64,000 nucleotides of DNA from Cydia pomonella. Its lineage: Eukaryota > Arthropoda > Insecta > Lepidoptera > Tortricidae. The position numbers were made by a program, and so were the translations under genes. The DNA lies in NCBI RefSeq assembly GCF_033807575.1, contig NC_084722.1, forward strand, positions 180,832 through 244,831, read 5' to 3'. The notes under the pieces are model-generated. The model ran no database searches. It was not told the DNA's origin and saw nothing but the letters and a program-made list of their open reading frames with translations. Numbering within the stretch: position 1 is the first letter of the stretch; the number at the start of each line of letters is the position of its first letter. Below, piece by piece: positions 23,522 through 34,253 of this stretch.

Positions 23522-23982
23522 AGATGCCGCGAATATCCGGCAACCATTCGGTATTCGGCCTATTCGGCTGCTTTGTTGAATATACGATATTCGGCCGAAT
23601 ATTGCGTACTATTCGGCCGAATACCGAATATCTATTACACCTATTTATAAAGAACAAAATCATAGTTACATAAGTGTATTGCAAACCATATTATTTAATA
23701 TTTAAAATGTATTCTCGGGAAGTTGTTATAAATGAAGATACTTTCGAGAATTTGGTACTAACAATTAATTCATTTATACTCGTATTGCAGTTTAGATTTG
23801 CTTGACTAAAATACACTACTAATGAGCGACAAAAGTTCGATCTTAGCAAATATATCCCTTAGTAGTCAACCAGTTTTCATAATAAATGTGACTCACAATA
23901 GTACACATTTTTACCGAATATTCGGCACTTAGAGTGTGGCCGAATATTCGGTATTCAGCCAAAATCACTATTCGAGGCATCA
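23522..23982. mobile_element. DNA transposon remnant rich in ATTCGG/CCGAAT
   Basis: The left end GATGCCGCGAATATCCGG and the right end TATTCGAGGCATC are imperfect inverted copies. Both subterminal regions are packed with ATTCGGCCGAATA-type palindromes. No transposase frame is present. Confidence 0.55.
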
Positions 23983-24136
23983 GTTTCTATACTTAACCTT
24001 AACCTTTTATTTATATCAATCACTAGTTAAATTAATATTTCAATGAAAACAACCATCGTAAATCTTTTACACATCTAATGCTAACGAATCTGTCATATTT
24101 GTTTACCTACATTGATTTTTCTATTAAACTCCACCT

Positions 24137-24292
24137 TAGAGTCATACCGAGATAAGTTAGCAGCGATGCCTGTGGAAATGTCAAGTAAACGTCATAATTT
24201 AATAAAAGTTTGACGTTTAAAATAACACCTGCACTGTCTAGGCTGTCAAAATCGCTGACGACTTATCTTAGTCTGACTCTACTTGTATTGGC
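24137..24292. mobile_element. MITE, family also in ALKBH7 intron 2
   Basis: The left end GAGTCATACCGAGATAAG plus CAGCGAT is mirrored by ATCGCTGACGACTTATCTTA and GTCTGACTC at the right. The inner TTTGACGTTTAAAATAACAC is identical to part of 54172-54343. Confidence 0.7.
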
Positions 24293-25080
24293 GCGATCGG
24301 ACGCTCGGGCGAATGATATCATTTTGATGTCACATTGTAAGTTGGAACAGGCCTCCAAGCTAATGACAGTTTAGACCTAATCAACGCCAGGCCTTGAGGT
24401 TTTGCGGTGCAAGTCGCAATTTATTACAGGAAATGATGAATAGTAAAAAGTACATGTCTTGAATTATTTACAACTAACTGGACACAAATTGGGTACTTGA
24501 CACATGTTGAATATGATAACAAAATTTAGTTATATGGATAGATAATGAGCCATCCATTATAAAAAAGTGGAATAAAATTATATTGAGATTATAAAAAAAT
24601 ACAAGGCTCCGAAGTCTCAAAAAAAAATTTTTTTTTTGTCTTTCAAAAATAGAAAAGAAAATGGTACCATTCGATTCCTTACATTTTATTGAAAAATAAA
24701 TTGTAAAACAACTATACACATAAACGCAATATTTCAGGGTCAAAATGGCAATTTCCTTGATCTTCCATACATTCAGGAAAGACTTATATGATATGACGTC
24801 ACATCACCTTTATCATTTTGTTAGAGGCGTTTCAATCGTCGAGTGCGAGCGTCAGACTTTAACTCTCATTCCTGACATTTGTATTGCTTAAATGCCATGA
24901 GTCCTATATAGACATTTGATCCTCAGGAAAATCAAGATCGTTTGACATTATTTACAAAAAACAGTCAAGTAGCCAATTGTATTTTAATTACGATGGCTTT
25001 TATTCGTTGCAACTGGTTTATTTATTATTATTATTATTTAATAAAATACAGTGGTATTCTTAAATGTAGTCGTAGCCCCA

Positions 25081-25467
25081 GAAAGGTCCCAGAATCTTCC
25101 GCCAGATTTTCCTCTCCGGGTGAAGATGGAACTTGGAGGCGTAGAAAGAATAGGGAGCTAGAGGAGCTGGTTGCGATGCCCAATATAATTGGCGAAATCA
25201 AAGCCACACGACTCCGCTGGCTCGGTCACCTAGAGAGGATGGGAGAGGATCGTGCCGTGAGAAGAGCGTATGTGGGGCACCCGGGTGGAAAACGTCCGTC
25301 TGGGCGTCCCAGATATCGCTGGAGCGACGAAGTCCTAAAAGACCTGTTCGCCCTCGGAATACCCAACTGGCGTGAAGTGGCGCAGGATAGGGCAGAGTGG
25401 CGCTCTCTTGTGTCAGAGGCCAAGATCCTGTTTGGGTCACTGAGCCAGTGAAGAGAAGAGAGAGAGA
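25081..25467 (+). mobile_element. 5'-truncated LINE fragment with target-site duplication
   Basis: The frame reads LRWLGHLERMGEDRAVRRAY, then GRPRYRWSDEVLKDL and AEWRSLVSEAK, ending with a stop at 25449-25451. This is the C-terminal end of a LINE ORF2. AGTCGTAGCCCCA occurs at 25068-25080 and again at 25468-25480, flanking the fragment exactly, with an AGAG-rich tail. It is a clean 387-bp insertion truncated at its 5' end. Confidence 0.8.
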
Positions 25468-25588
25468 AGTCGTAGCCCCACAGCACTCTACAATGAGTTT
25501 GACTGTGGGGTCGTCGGTCTCTAGTTATGTAACTGAAATAACTTATAATTAATCAATTACTATAATGTATGAAAATGTTTCTTAACAA

Positions 25589-25680
25589 CGCTCAACGAGG
25601 GTGCGGAGTGTTAGGTTCGGCAACGCGCATGTACCTATCTCCTCTGGAGTTGCAGGCGTCCATAGGCTACGGAGACGGAG
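25589..25680 (+). repeat. Family A fragment
   Basis: GCTCAACGAGGGTGCGGAGT, GGTTCGGCAACGCGCATGTA, CTCCTCTGGAGTTGCAGGCG and GGCTACGGAGAC. It is truncated at both ends. Confidence 0.7.
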
Positions 25681-25689
25681 AGGTCCTCT

Positions 25690-26960
25690 TAATCCATTGT
25701 TCATCAACCTTTATGTGTAAAATATGAGGGGGTTGTTTTTTTCCTCTTACCATAGGAATATGCGTATCAAATGAAAGCTAGTGGAAACACCATTTCAAAA
25801 ATATACGTAGGTAAGTTTCTTCATTCTTCCACTTTCTTAGTACTGGCTACTTAGAAAAAAACAAGTGATGTAATTGTACACACTTACGTAGATGCAATGA
25901 AAAACTTCATTAAAAACTTCGCAATGGCAAATTTTGTCAGTTCTCAATAAACGGCTGATTTGAGCTGTCAGCGTGCGTGTCCGAGGTGTTGACACATAGA
26001 GGTCAAAGTTTAACACTAATCCCATCGAAGGCCGAGAGTTTTCTACAATTTGCCAATGTCCATAAAAATAAACATAAATAAAAAAAAATGATTATAATAG
26101 ACTGTATCATACGCAATCGTATAAAAAAAATCGGTTTTTTTTTTTCTATTATTAACGTGGACGCCTGCTGACGGCAGGCACGGTGTAGGGGTGACGACAC
26201 ATTTGACACATTCCATTGAAGTTGGTTAAATGTAAAAATGTTAATTCTCTGAGCATGACCCGCCCTAATGGGATTAAAGATTGGGGAAAATACACTAGGC
26301 GCGAAGTATTTGACGAGATAAGTACAATTGTATAAACAACTTGTTCTAGTAGGAAACTAGTAAACCTTCGCCTGACTGTGGGGTCAAGAATGCCAAGATC
26401 TACGCGGATCTGCGGAAACAAAAAACAACCAGTAATACGAGGTGTTTTTTTAACCCTAAGCCTACAACTAAACCCTAAACCTACTAGCCTCAACAGTGGA
26501 GAGGAATATACCTATAGTTCATACTGAGTAAATTTTATTCAGGGCCCAATCCCGAAATCGCAAAAAAAATGGGCTCTCCCATAGAAAACACCGTCGACGT
26601 CAATCAGCCAAAATTAATTAAACAGTCAATTTTTTTCCGATTTCGGTGTTGGTCCATAGTAAAAGTTGCTCAGTATGACCTATAAATTCACATTGCAAAA
26701 TATGGCCAAGTGGGTAAGAAGTGGGTACAGATTTTTAGATCAAATTATCTATTAGATAACGGTGTTTTTCTTGGTGGATATGATTTTGCAGCCATCGCCG
26801 CGCTGGCAGGACAGTTATATAACTGCGTGGACGTAAATGCCTTCTCGCAAACATCACTTTTATACTATTTGCACTTCACATTTCCATTCCATTCCATTCC
26901 ATATCTACAAGCTACAGGGTGCACCTTACCTACTGTTGATACATATACATTAAGCTTTAA
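25690..26960. other. No supported gene
   Basis: AT-rich. The 113-codon minus-strand ORF at 26152-26493 shows no domain. GCCTGCTGACGGCAGGC near 26164 is a short palindrome. Confidence 0.35.
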
Positions 26961-26964
26961 AGTT

Positions 26965-27135
26965 CACCCCCGACGTTTCGAGGACGGCATTGGTCCTGTG
27001 CTCTCGCGGAAAGATTCTGGTAATGACATTGTCCCCGTGGTCTCGCACAAAGATTCTAGTCATGGCCATGTCCCCGTGGTCTCGCAGAAAGATTCTAGTC
27101 ATGGCCCTGTCCCTGTGGTCTCGCACAAAGAATTT
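26965..27135. repeat. 39-bp tandem repeat, open in frame
   Basis: Four imperfect units built from GTGGTCTCGCACAAAGATTC, TAGTCATGGCC and TGTCCCC. 39 bp is 13 codons, and the plus frame reads VPVVSHKDSSHGH-like units. The minus frame is open too. The surrounding ORF (26710-27243) has no useful ATG and no domain, so I treat it as a minisatellite, not a gene. Confidence 0.65.
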
Positions 27136-27581
27136 TTGAATTTTTGTTGTCATATTTGTATACTGATGCGACTTTTTTTGCAGCCAATTCAATTCCGTTT
27201 TTGCGATTATCGAGGCGCTGTAAGTTTCATCAAAATAAAATAATCCACAACAGCAAAATATAGCGGCACAGATATTGATGATATTGATCATATTTTAAAA
27301 AAAATCATTGCTCTAGGTTAAAAATCCAGGGAGGAAACAGTCGAGAGCGATTGTATGGAAAAACAGCACCTAGGAATTTCTCTTAAGAAAAAGTGCTATT
27401 TAAATTCCTCAAGGAAAGCGCGTGTGTCCCATAAATCCTTTTATTAGCATTAACAAGTATGTATGTATATTTCCTTTATTAAGGCTAGTAAAAAAAACAC
27501 AATTTAGCAATAACGATAATAAAATGTGAATAAAAGTACAATAGAAACTTAAACTAATTAAAAACTAAAAATCTATATCTA

Positions 27582-27850
27582 AAGAGGGCCCCTGGGGCAT
27601 AGTGCCAAAGATACTGGCAGCATTTCCTCGCTGAATCGCAACGCTTATTCGTTGAGCGAGGAAGCTGCCAGCTCTTTTGTCCCCTGTAACGTCAACCAGC
27701 CGTTTGGCCAAATCATTAAAAATGCTCTGAGCTCCCGGGCCCCACGGACCGAGGGTCTCGACACCGAAAGGAGCAAAGTTATAATTGGCGTCGAGACCCC
27801 TGTATTTCCTCCTTTTGAGGGTCTCGGCAGCCTCGGCAGCCGCACCCGAG
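27582..27850 (-). mobile_element. LINE ORF2 C-terminal fragment
   Basis: On the minus strand one frame runs open for about 85 codons and reads KRRKYRGLDANYNFAPFGVE, then TLGPWGPGAQSIFNDLAKRL and DKRAGSFLAQRISVAIQRGN. This block is conserved near the C-terminus of some non-LTR retrotransposon polyproteins. It lacks an ATG. The fragment is related to the one at 1-115 and has lost the reverse transcriptase core. Confidence 0.75.
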
Positions 27851-28035
27851 TATTGAGTATTAAGTATGTATGTTAAAGTTCGTCATGGTCTCGGATAACA
27901 TCCTGTATTATAGCAGGTAATCATCGTAACGACGAGTAGGTAAACACTCTTTCACTGCGACGACAACTTTACCGAGTCACGCAACATCGAAGTTATTTCT
28001 ATGCGATGAGTATAATAGCAATAAGTAATAGTAGA

Positions 28036-28110
28036 TAGGCACCCATTTTGTCGAGATATTTTGGCGCTCGAACGGACCGAGTGCGCCAATATTTCACGAC
28101 AAAATGGGTA
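28036..28110. repeat. Near-perfect 75-bp hairpin
   Basis: GGCACCCATTTTGTCG, ATATTTTGGCGC and CTCG are mirrored by GAGTGCGCCAATATTTCACG and ACAAAATGGGTACC. Only a few bases separate the arms. It is a small MITE or a structured RNA candidate. Confidence 0.6.
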
Positions 28111-28751
28111 CCTTTCATCCGAGTTAAATAATCTTCTTTATATTTCGAATACGAGGAAAGTAAAATAAATCTACAAAGTATGACTAATTACATACTTCTT
28201 TAAGCAGCATCTTTTGAAGGTCAGGTCAGGAATTGAATGTCAATTAACTATTTAGGTAAAGGGATCTTTATTTTTGGAATCAGAAATTCATTTAGAACGG
28301 AATAACGTACTTACCTACTTTGTAAAACACCCTAGGGCAGAAACGTATAACTTTTCAGCCCTCTTCATAGATAAGCAAGGACCCACTTTCAGAGCATGAG
28401 CAAACCAACTAAATGATAAAAAAACCACTATTAGCCATATTAATTTAATTTTAGTTTATTATATCGTAATAGTGATATAGTTGGTCAAACCAATTTGTCA
28501 GTAAATAAGAACAATAAAAACTATACTCATCCTTTTCTTTTGGATGCTAGTACTAGTGTAAGACAAAGATAGTATGACTCCCTCTGTCTATGTTTGAAAT
28601 GAGATAGCCCTTTGACAGACTATACCTACGCGAGTTTACTGTTTACTGACCGCGCAGATAATCTCATTATAATAAAAGAGATTTTCCACACAATTCGTCC
28701 AATAGAAATAAGTTTATTATTTGAAATAAATAGATTTTTTTAAACAAGTAA

Positions 28752-29110
28752 AATATACTACGTCGGTGGCAAACAAGCATACGGCCCGCCTGATGGTAAG
28801 CAGTATCCGTAGCCTATGTACGCCTGCAACTCCAGAGGAGTTACATGCGCGTTGCCGACCCTAACCCCCTCCCGCCCCTTGTTGAGCTCTGGCAACCTTA
28901 CTCACCGGCAGGAACACTACACTATGAGTAGGGTCTAGTGTTATTTGGCTGCGTTTTTCTGTAAGGTGGAGGTACTTCCCCAGTTGGGCTCTGCTCTAGA
29001 TCTGGAATGACATCCGCTGTGCTGTGCCCTACCACACAAAGCGAGATGACATTCACAATGCCCATACCACTCTTGTGGACGTAGTTTAAGGACATACCCG
29101 GGTCCAAAAT
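28752..29110 (-). mobile_element. Family A repeat, near full length
   Basis: Starts TACTACGTCGGTGGCAAAC, then TGCAACTCCAGAGGAGTTAC, GTTGAGCTCTGGCAACCTTA and AGATCTGGAATGACATCCGC, ending near ACATACCCGGGTCC. Same extent as 15810-16180. Confidence 0.8.
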
Positions 29111-29204
29111 AGTTCTTAGATTAATTCTTCGAGCGTTCATAAACTATTAAAAACAAATTCAATATTTTTTTAAATATTTGAAATACTATTAAATAAGAAA
29201 AAGT

Positions 29205-29465
29205 GACCAAGGCCTCCAGTGCCCAGGACTAGAATCGAACGAGCGTCCTATGCTATCGTGGCAGGTGTCTAAGCCCCTCGGCCACCCGTGTCAAGGCGGC
29301 ATGGGTAGGATTTCTATTTTTTTTGTTCTACCTTGGGTATGGATAAGGGGCACCATAAGCCCTCAAGAAATTGCATATACTTGAAAATACCTTCCAAACT
29401 CCCATGCCGCCGTGACCCGGTTGGGTGAAGGGCTTAGGCACTGGGCACTGAGAGCGTTGGTCCCT
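29205..29465. repeat. Inverted pair of tRNA-like SINE heads
   Basis: At 29205-29310, read on the minus strand, CATGCCGCCTTGACACGGGT, GGCCGAGGGGCTTAGACACC and TTCGATTCTAGTCCTGGGCA form a tRNA-like SINE head. At 29400-29465 on the plus strand, CATGCCGCCGTGACCCGGTT, GGGCTTAGGCACTGGGCACT is a shortened copy. Together they can form a hairpin. Confidence 0.6.
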
Positions 29466-29485
29466 TTTTCTTTATATATGTATTT

Positions 29486-29660
29486 AACGACCGATCTGAC
29501 CTAGTGGGTAGTGACCGTGCATATGAAGCCGATGGTCCTGGGTTCGATTCTCGGTAAGGGCATTTATTTGTGTGATGAGCACAGATATTTGTTCCTGAGT
29601 CATAGGTGTTTGTATTTAAGTATTTGTATATCGTTGTCTGAATATCCACAACATCATAAT
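29486..29660 (+). mobile_element. Family C tRNA-derived SINE, copy 2
   Basis: GACCTAGTGGGTAGTGACCG (A-box region), GATGGTCCTGGGTTCGATTC (B box GGTTCGATTC), then TGATGAGCACAGATATTTGT, GTATTTAAGTATTTG and TATCGTTGTCTG. The pol III boxes are intact. Confidence 0.75.
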
Positions 29661-29959
29661 TATTATTTTTATTTACGATACTCTTAAAGGAGCCGAAGTA
29701 GTTAATCATAGGTTAGCCGCATTGATAATATCTTTCTCCTGAAGAGGCTCCTTCTAGTGATAACGATAAGACATATTTTGCTTATCTTCATTATACTCAT
29801 CAGAAGTACCTACTTGATTACGCGCACATTCTACTTACTGTGAGTCAGATGCTACATGTCCCACTTGGGATATGCAGGTAATTACTATAAAATAAATACG
29901 ACGTTATCATTACGTGTCCGTGTAACCCTGAGTGCCAAAGTTTTCCAGCTGTCCTGTAA

Positions 29960-30055
29960 AATATGGTGTTGCTTATGTCCATGGGCGACGATGACCGCTT
30001 CCCATCAGGCGGCTCGTCTGCTCGTTTGCTGACTATGCTAACATAAAAAAAAAAA
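29960..30055 (+). repeat. Poly(A)-ended repeat tail
   Basis: GTCCATGGGCGACGATGACC, GCTTCCCATCAGGCGGCTCG and GCTCGTTTGCTGACTATG run into poly(A). It is related to the antisense copy at 19545-19650. Confidence 0.55.
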
Positions 30056-30349
30056 CAATACTGGTAGAGTTGACGAAATATAATTTGCACCAATTGGCCA
30101 TAAGGCTTTATCTTTACGAATACAAAAGAACAAAAGAGCGGTAAGTACCTATGTACCAGTGGCGGATCGTTCAAAGAACTCGATTCCCACCGGCTTGTCT
30201 AATTTCAGCCCGTTGAGTACTTTCACGATCGGTTCATGGAGAAAAGGAAAGCAAAATTAGCTCCGGGTTCCCTATGAATATTTGTGACGCGCCGCCACTG
30301 CTATGTACGTAGTGTTAGTTTGTCTTTCATGTTTTACGTTTGACTCTCA

Positions 30350-30485
30350 ATAGCTCAAAGGTTCTCTGGAAGCGATCCCTTATAGGGATTAGTTCGCCTT
30401 TGTACATTGCCAACATTATTATTGTTTACTTTTATTGTAACTTTACCTGTCCCTTAACAATAAAGTGTTTACATACTTACATACG
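30350..30485 (+). repeat. Family E LINE-type 3' tail, diverged
   Basis: AAAGGTTCTCTGGAAGCGAT, CCCTTATAGGGATTAGTTCG and ACAATAAAGTGTTTACATAC. The order matches 7235-7375, 52960-53097 and 63085-63195. Confidence 0.55.
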
Positions 30486-30627
30486 TACAGTCAACTGAAA
30501 AAATATGTATCGAGAGAATTCGTCTCATAAATATGGTACTACGCTCTTATTACACTGGAATAAGATACTATGGGACATATTTTTGAGTAAGATGTGTACA
30601 CCCATATTTTTACACTTGACTGTACCA
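30486..30627. mobile_element. 142-bp MITE
   Basis: GTACAGTCAACTGAAAAAAT at the left is mirrored by CATATTTTTACACTTGACTG and TAC at the right. It is similar in design to 35544-35686. Confidence 0.65.
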
Positions 30628-30984
30628 TCCATACAGTAGGCATAACTAAAACTAGCTATGACACCTACTTTGTGTTTCTGGGATAATATGATACGTCATT
30701 ATGTAAATTTAACTTTTTTTCAACACAAATCGTATTTAATTTGAAATGAATGTGTTTTTTAGATTAAATCTTTTATAGAATTTATCAACAGATCATGAAT
30801 TGAAAAGTTAGAATACTAGGAAAACTTTGAAATTAAAATGTAGAAAAGTGACTGAGGTCAATATTCTTTAACTCAAGTATACTTTAAGCAAGACCGGGTG
30901 CTAATTGTTTTATTACCCTATGGTAAAACAGCCATTAGCGATAACATCAAGGCTAGAGTAAATAGGTAAGTATCTCATAGGTAA

Positions 30985-31084
30985 GCGTGTTCCACCGTAG
31001 ACCGCATCATCACTTACCATCAGGTGTGATCGTGGTCAAACGCCTGCCTATCCTCCATAAAAAAAAAAAAAAAAAAAAAAAAAA
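30985..31084 (+). repeat. Poly(A)-ended repeat tail
   Basis: CGCATCATCACTTACCATCA, GGTGTGATCGTGGTCAAACG and CCTGCCTATCC are followed by about 26 A. It looks like the 3' end of a retroposed element. Confidence 0.5.
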
Positions 31085-31383
31085 CATTAATCGGTGCAAA
31101 TAATATTTATTCAACTATAAGCCAATGTAATGTGTATGAATATATAGGCTTGGGCGGACCCGACATTTCTGTGCCAACGTGCAACAAACCGTGCCACAAT
31201 ATAACGTAGTTAGTAATCGCAAGTATTGTTAATACGTTGACAATGTTAATTCAATGTTAATAGTCAAGGGTGAGTAACCTGCGCATGCGCGTGCAATGTA
31301 GGTATGTTTTGTATTGTGATACGCAATTGTTACATTAGATGGCGTAACGAACATGACACTGCGGTCGGTAGCCTCGACACTTA

Positions 31384-31452
31384 GGGCCACCCCACACTGG
31401 AGTCTCCCGAGCGTTGGCGTCTAGTCAACTTTATGGCTGCTGCTCGATGCAA
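31384..31452 (-). repeat. Repeat family G, copy 2
   Basis: GCCACCCCACACTGGAGTCT, GAGCGTTGGCGTCTAGTCAA and GCTGCTGCTCGATGCAACG form the reverse complement of the cores at 2076 and 40196. Confidence 0.6.
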
Positions 31453-31935
31453 CGATAGGCTAATAAAATACGTGTTCATAGTACTTATTTCTAACGCTCA
31501 TGTCGTCAGCGTCAAGAAAGCGTAGTGACCTTACACCCTCGGCTAGCTTCGTCACCCAGCTTATGCAATGATCACCGTTAAATTGTAATAAAGCGATAAT
31601 TTGCCTACGAGAGCCGTGGCCGCGGAACAGTGGTGTCGACATGCCGACATGCCAGGGAGTAAGTGCTTCTTACCTGACTGCGTCAAAAGAAGGGTAATGT
31701 TTTTCGAGAGTATTTATTGTATGTCGGGGCTATGCTGAGCCGAAAGGACCCGAGAATGCCCGAACGCTCTACTGTCTCCCCACTGCTATGCGTGCCTATG
31801 GTTAGACACTATCGGTCAAATCTAGTTTACTTCCAAGGCTAGCCAGGTCATAAACTCCTAAACGTTGCCAAGCTGGTTTAGGCTACGAGTATAGCACTGT
31901 CACTAACATAAGCACTGTTCCAAGGGTATAGTAAG

Positions 31936-32330
31936 GGTAGGGTATGGGCGTTGTGAATGTCATCTCGCTCTGTGTGGTAGGGCACAGCACAGCGGATGTC
32001 ATTCCAGATCTAGATCTGGAATGACATCCGCTGATCTAGATCTAGATGATCATCGGATGATCTAGATGACATGCGCTGTGCTCTAGAGCAGAGCCCAACT
32101 GGGGAAGTACCTCCACCTTACAGAAAATCGCAGCCAAATAACACTAGACCCTACTCATAGTGTTGTGTTCCTGCCGGTGAGTAAGGTTGCCAGAGCTCAA
32201 CGAGGGTGGGAGGGGGTTTGGGTCGGCAACGCGCATGTAACTCCTCTGGAGTTGCAAGCGTACATAGGCTACGGATACTGCTTACCATCAGGCAGGCCGT
32301 ATGCTTGTTTGCCACCGACGTAGTATATAA
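31936..32330 (+). mobile_element. Family A repeat carrying an expanded palindrome
   Basis: Plus-strand copy from GTATGGGCGTTGTGAATGTC to GCCACCGACGTAGTATA, followed by an (AT)n-rich end. At 31991-32032 a perfect 42-bp palindrome (arm AGCGGATGTCATTCCAGATC) replaces the single GTCATTCCAGATCTAGAG of other copies. It is followed by further CTAGAT/GATCAT duplications up to about 32090. Confidence 0.8.
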
Positions 32331-32424
32331 AAAAAAATATATATATATCGGCTTCGTGGGTCAACCGATTGTGATCGACACCGGCGTATAATATTTATTT
32401 ATTTAAACGTTTTATTTTAATAGC

Positions 32425-32580
32425 CTATTTTGTGTCCCACTGCTGGGCAAAGGATTCCCCTTTTTTCCGCCACTCATCACGGTTTGGAGCATGTTCCCGC
32501 CAGTCGCTGCAAAAAGCGTCGAGGTCATCCCGCCATCTCTTTTTTGGTCTGCCTCTGCCCCGGCTAATCTGCGTACCCGG
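32425..32580 (-). mobile_element. LINE ORF2 C-terminal fragment
   Basis: The minus strand reads RGRGRPKKRWRDDLDAFCSD, then NRDEWRKKGESFAQQWDTK and a stop (TAG) at 32427-32425. This is the same kind of terminus as the LINE ORF2 at 49217-51979 (RWSDEIEDM...EEWRRLGEAFAQR). It is 5'-truncated. Confidence 0.75.
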
Positions 32581-33018
32581 GTAATGTGCGTGCGTTAAAC
32601 TTTACTGCACTAAATACAAAAATAATGTACAAATGGCGGACTTAATGCCTAAAGGCATTCTCTACCAATCAACCATCGGGTTAAACAGAGACATGTAAAA
32701 ATGGTGCAAAGAGAAACATGATATTTATTAGAACTATTGAAAACAACTGACAACTTATACAATACATATAAAATCCACAAATAAAATTACTAAAATATAC
32801 TTAAATATAATATAATTAATATACTACTACATATCTTATACATACCTACTCAATAATATATAATGAATAATGATGGACGCTACTCGCTATAAAAATAAGG
32901 CTTAATAAATATGGTTTAAATTAGGTAAGTAATGTACGTATATCATGCACGAGAAAGCGGCTTTGAGTGATGGATCATCTTTTAATATGATAGTCGGCAA
33001 CTGTTTAGCAATTTTAAT

Positions 33019-33258
33019 ACCTTCACCTTACAGAAAACCGCAGCCAAATAACACTAGACCCTAATCATAGTGTTGTGTTCCGTGTTCCTGCCGGTGAGTA
33101 AGGTTGCCAGAGCTCAACGAGGGTGCGGACTTGGGGAGTGTTAGGGTCGGCAACGCGCATGTAACTCCTCTGGAGTGGCAGGCGTACATAGGCTACGGAG
33201 ACTGCTTACCATCAGGCGGGCCGTAAGCTTGATTGCCACCGACGTAGTATTTAAAAAA
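33019..33258 (+). repeat. Family A repeat, 5'-truncated
   Basis: CACCTTACAGAAAACCGCAG, CTGCCGGTGAGTAAGGTTGC, GGGTCGGCAACGCGCATGTA and GCCACCGACGTAGTATTTAA. It starts in the middle of the family consensus. Confidence 0.75.
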
Positions 33259-33554
33259 AACTTCCATGCGCGGTACGTCCACGCAAGCTCCTGACAATAC
33301 TGCTCGGTACGGAGTGAAACATGTCGAGCGTTTTCGACTTCAGATACGTGATTCGTTTTCGTGTTTTTTCACTAAATAAATTTTATTTATTTATTTTATT
33401 TGTTTATTTAGATACGTGACCCATTTTAATATATTTAATAGATTAGCAATTTAATAGTCCTTCACCACACCAGCTCGGAGAGGCTCTCTTTATTCTTCAA
33501 AGTTGCAGTTTTGGATAAATCTGTTTTCGAAGATACTGATTGGACTGATTGGAG

Positions 33555-34080
33555 GTTTTTCATCACACTTGCTCGAAAAAGATCTTATTTCATGCAGGTG
33601 TAGGTACCAAATGACAAAGGTGGGAGTTCTGGATTGTGAAAAATAACGTTTTCGTTTAAATTCTGTTACTAATTCATACGAACCATGTAGGTATAGGGAG
33701 CGTGCATGAACTGTGAGGCAGCACAGGAGCCGTCAGATTTTTGGCGCGAGGCGTAAATGTGATGTTTATTGTTCCGATGTAGCCCACAAGATGGCAGAAC
33801 CTACTATGCACAACAAAACACGTGACGTGTAAATCTACTCGTTTATGGTTCCGATTCAGGCCACAAGATGGCAGACCCTCCAACGCGCACGGCAAAGAGC
33901 ATATAATCACTACGTGCGCACGGTCCCTATATTAATGAGTTTTACTTTTAAAATACTGACATTTTCAATTTCATATTTTTGTTTATGTTTAAAAATATTT
34001 AATTTCATTAATTTAATAGCCGTTTAATTTAATTTATGTTAGGAGCAATTACCATCCAGGTTGTATGAGGATATTTTTTT
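33555..34080 (+). repeat. Long direct repeat, copy 1 (contains a MITE)
   Basis: TTTTTCATCACACTTGCTCG, GATCTTATTTCATGCAGG, ACTAATTCATACGAACCATG, ATGAGTTTTACTTTTAAAAT and AATATTTAATTTCATTAATT recur in order at 34254-34545. Copy 1 has a 232-bp extra block at 33696-33927. Confidence 0.7.
33696..33927. mobile_element. 232-bp MITE with TATA target duplication
   Basis: Ends GGGAGCGTGCATGA and GTGCGCACGGTCCC are inverted copies. TATA lies on both sides (33692-33695 and 33928-33931). The paralogous empty site near 34440 reads GTAGGTATAAATGAG with a single TATA, so insertion boundaries are fixed by comparison inside the window. Confidence 0.8.
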
Positions 34081-34137
34081 TTTCATGGCAACCCTAAATA
34101 GGAAAGATTTCATTTAAGTTAATATGGATTCATTATA

Positions 34138-34253
34138 AGCGCCGGTGGCCTACTAAGAGCGTGCAACTTTCAATCCAGAGGTCGCGAGTTCAAACCCCGG
34201 CTCGTACCAATGATTTTCTCGGAACGTATGTGCGAAATATCATTTGATATTTA
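34138..34253 (+). mobile_element. Family B SINE, 5' half
   Basis: GCGCCGGTGGCCTACTAAGA, AGGTCGCGAGTTCAAACCCC (B box GAGTTCAAACC), GGCTCGTACCAATGA and CGAAATATCATTTGATATTT. It stops where full copies continue to the AAAACATCGTGAGG section. That section is found 870 bp further on. Confidence 0.75.

Noticed and set aside
26710..27243. 177-codon ORF containing 13-residue repeats
   Set aside because: It starts at GTG without an ATG, and its repeats mirror a minisatellite open on both strands. No domain.
29486..29575. Possible tRNA gene
   Set aside because: Same reason: it is the head of a family C SINE repeated at 13010 and 59405.
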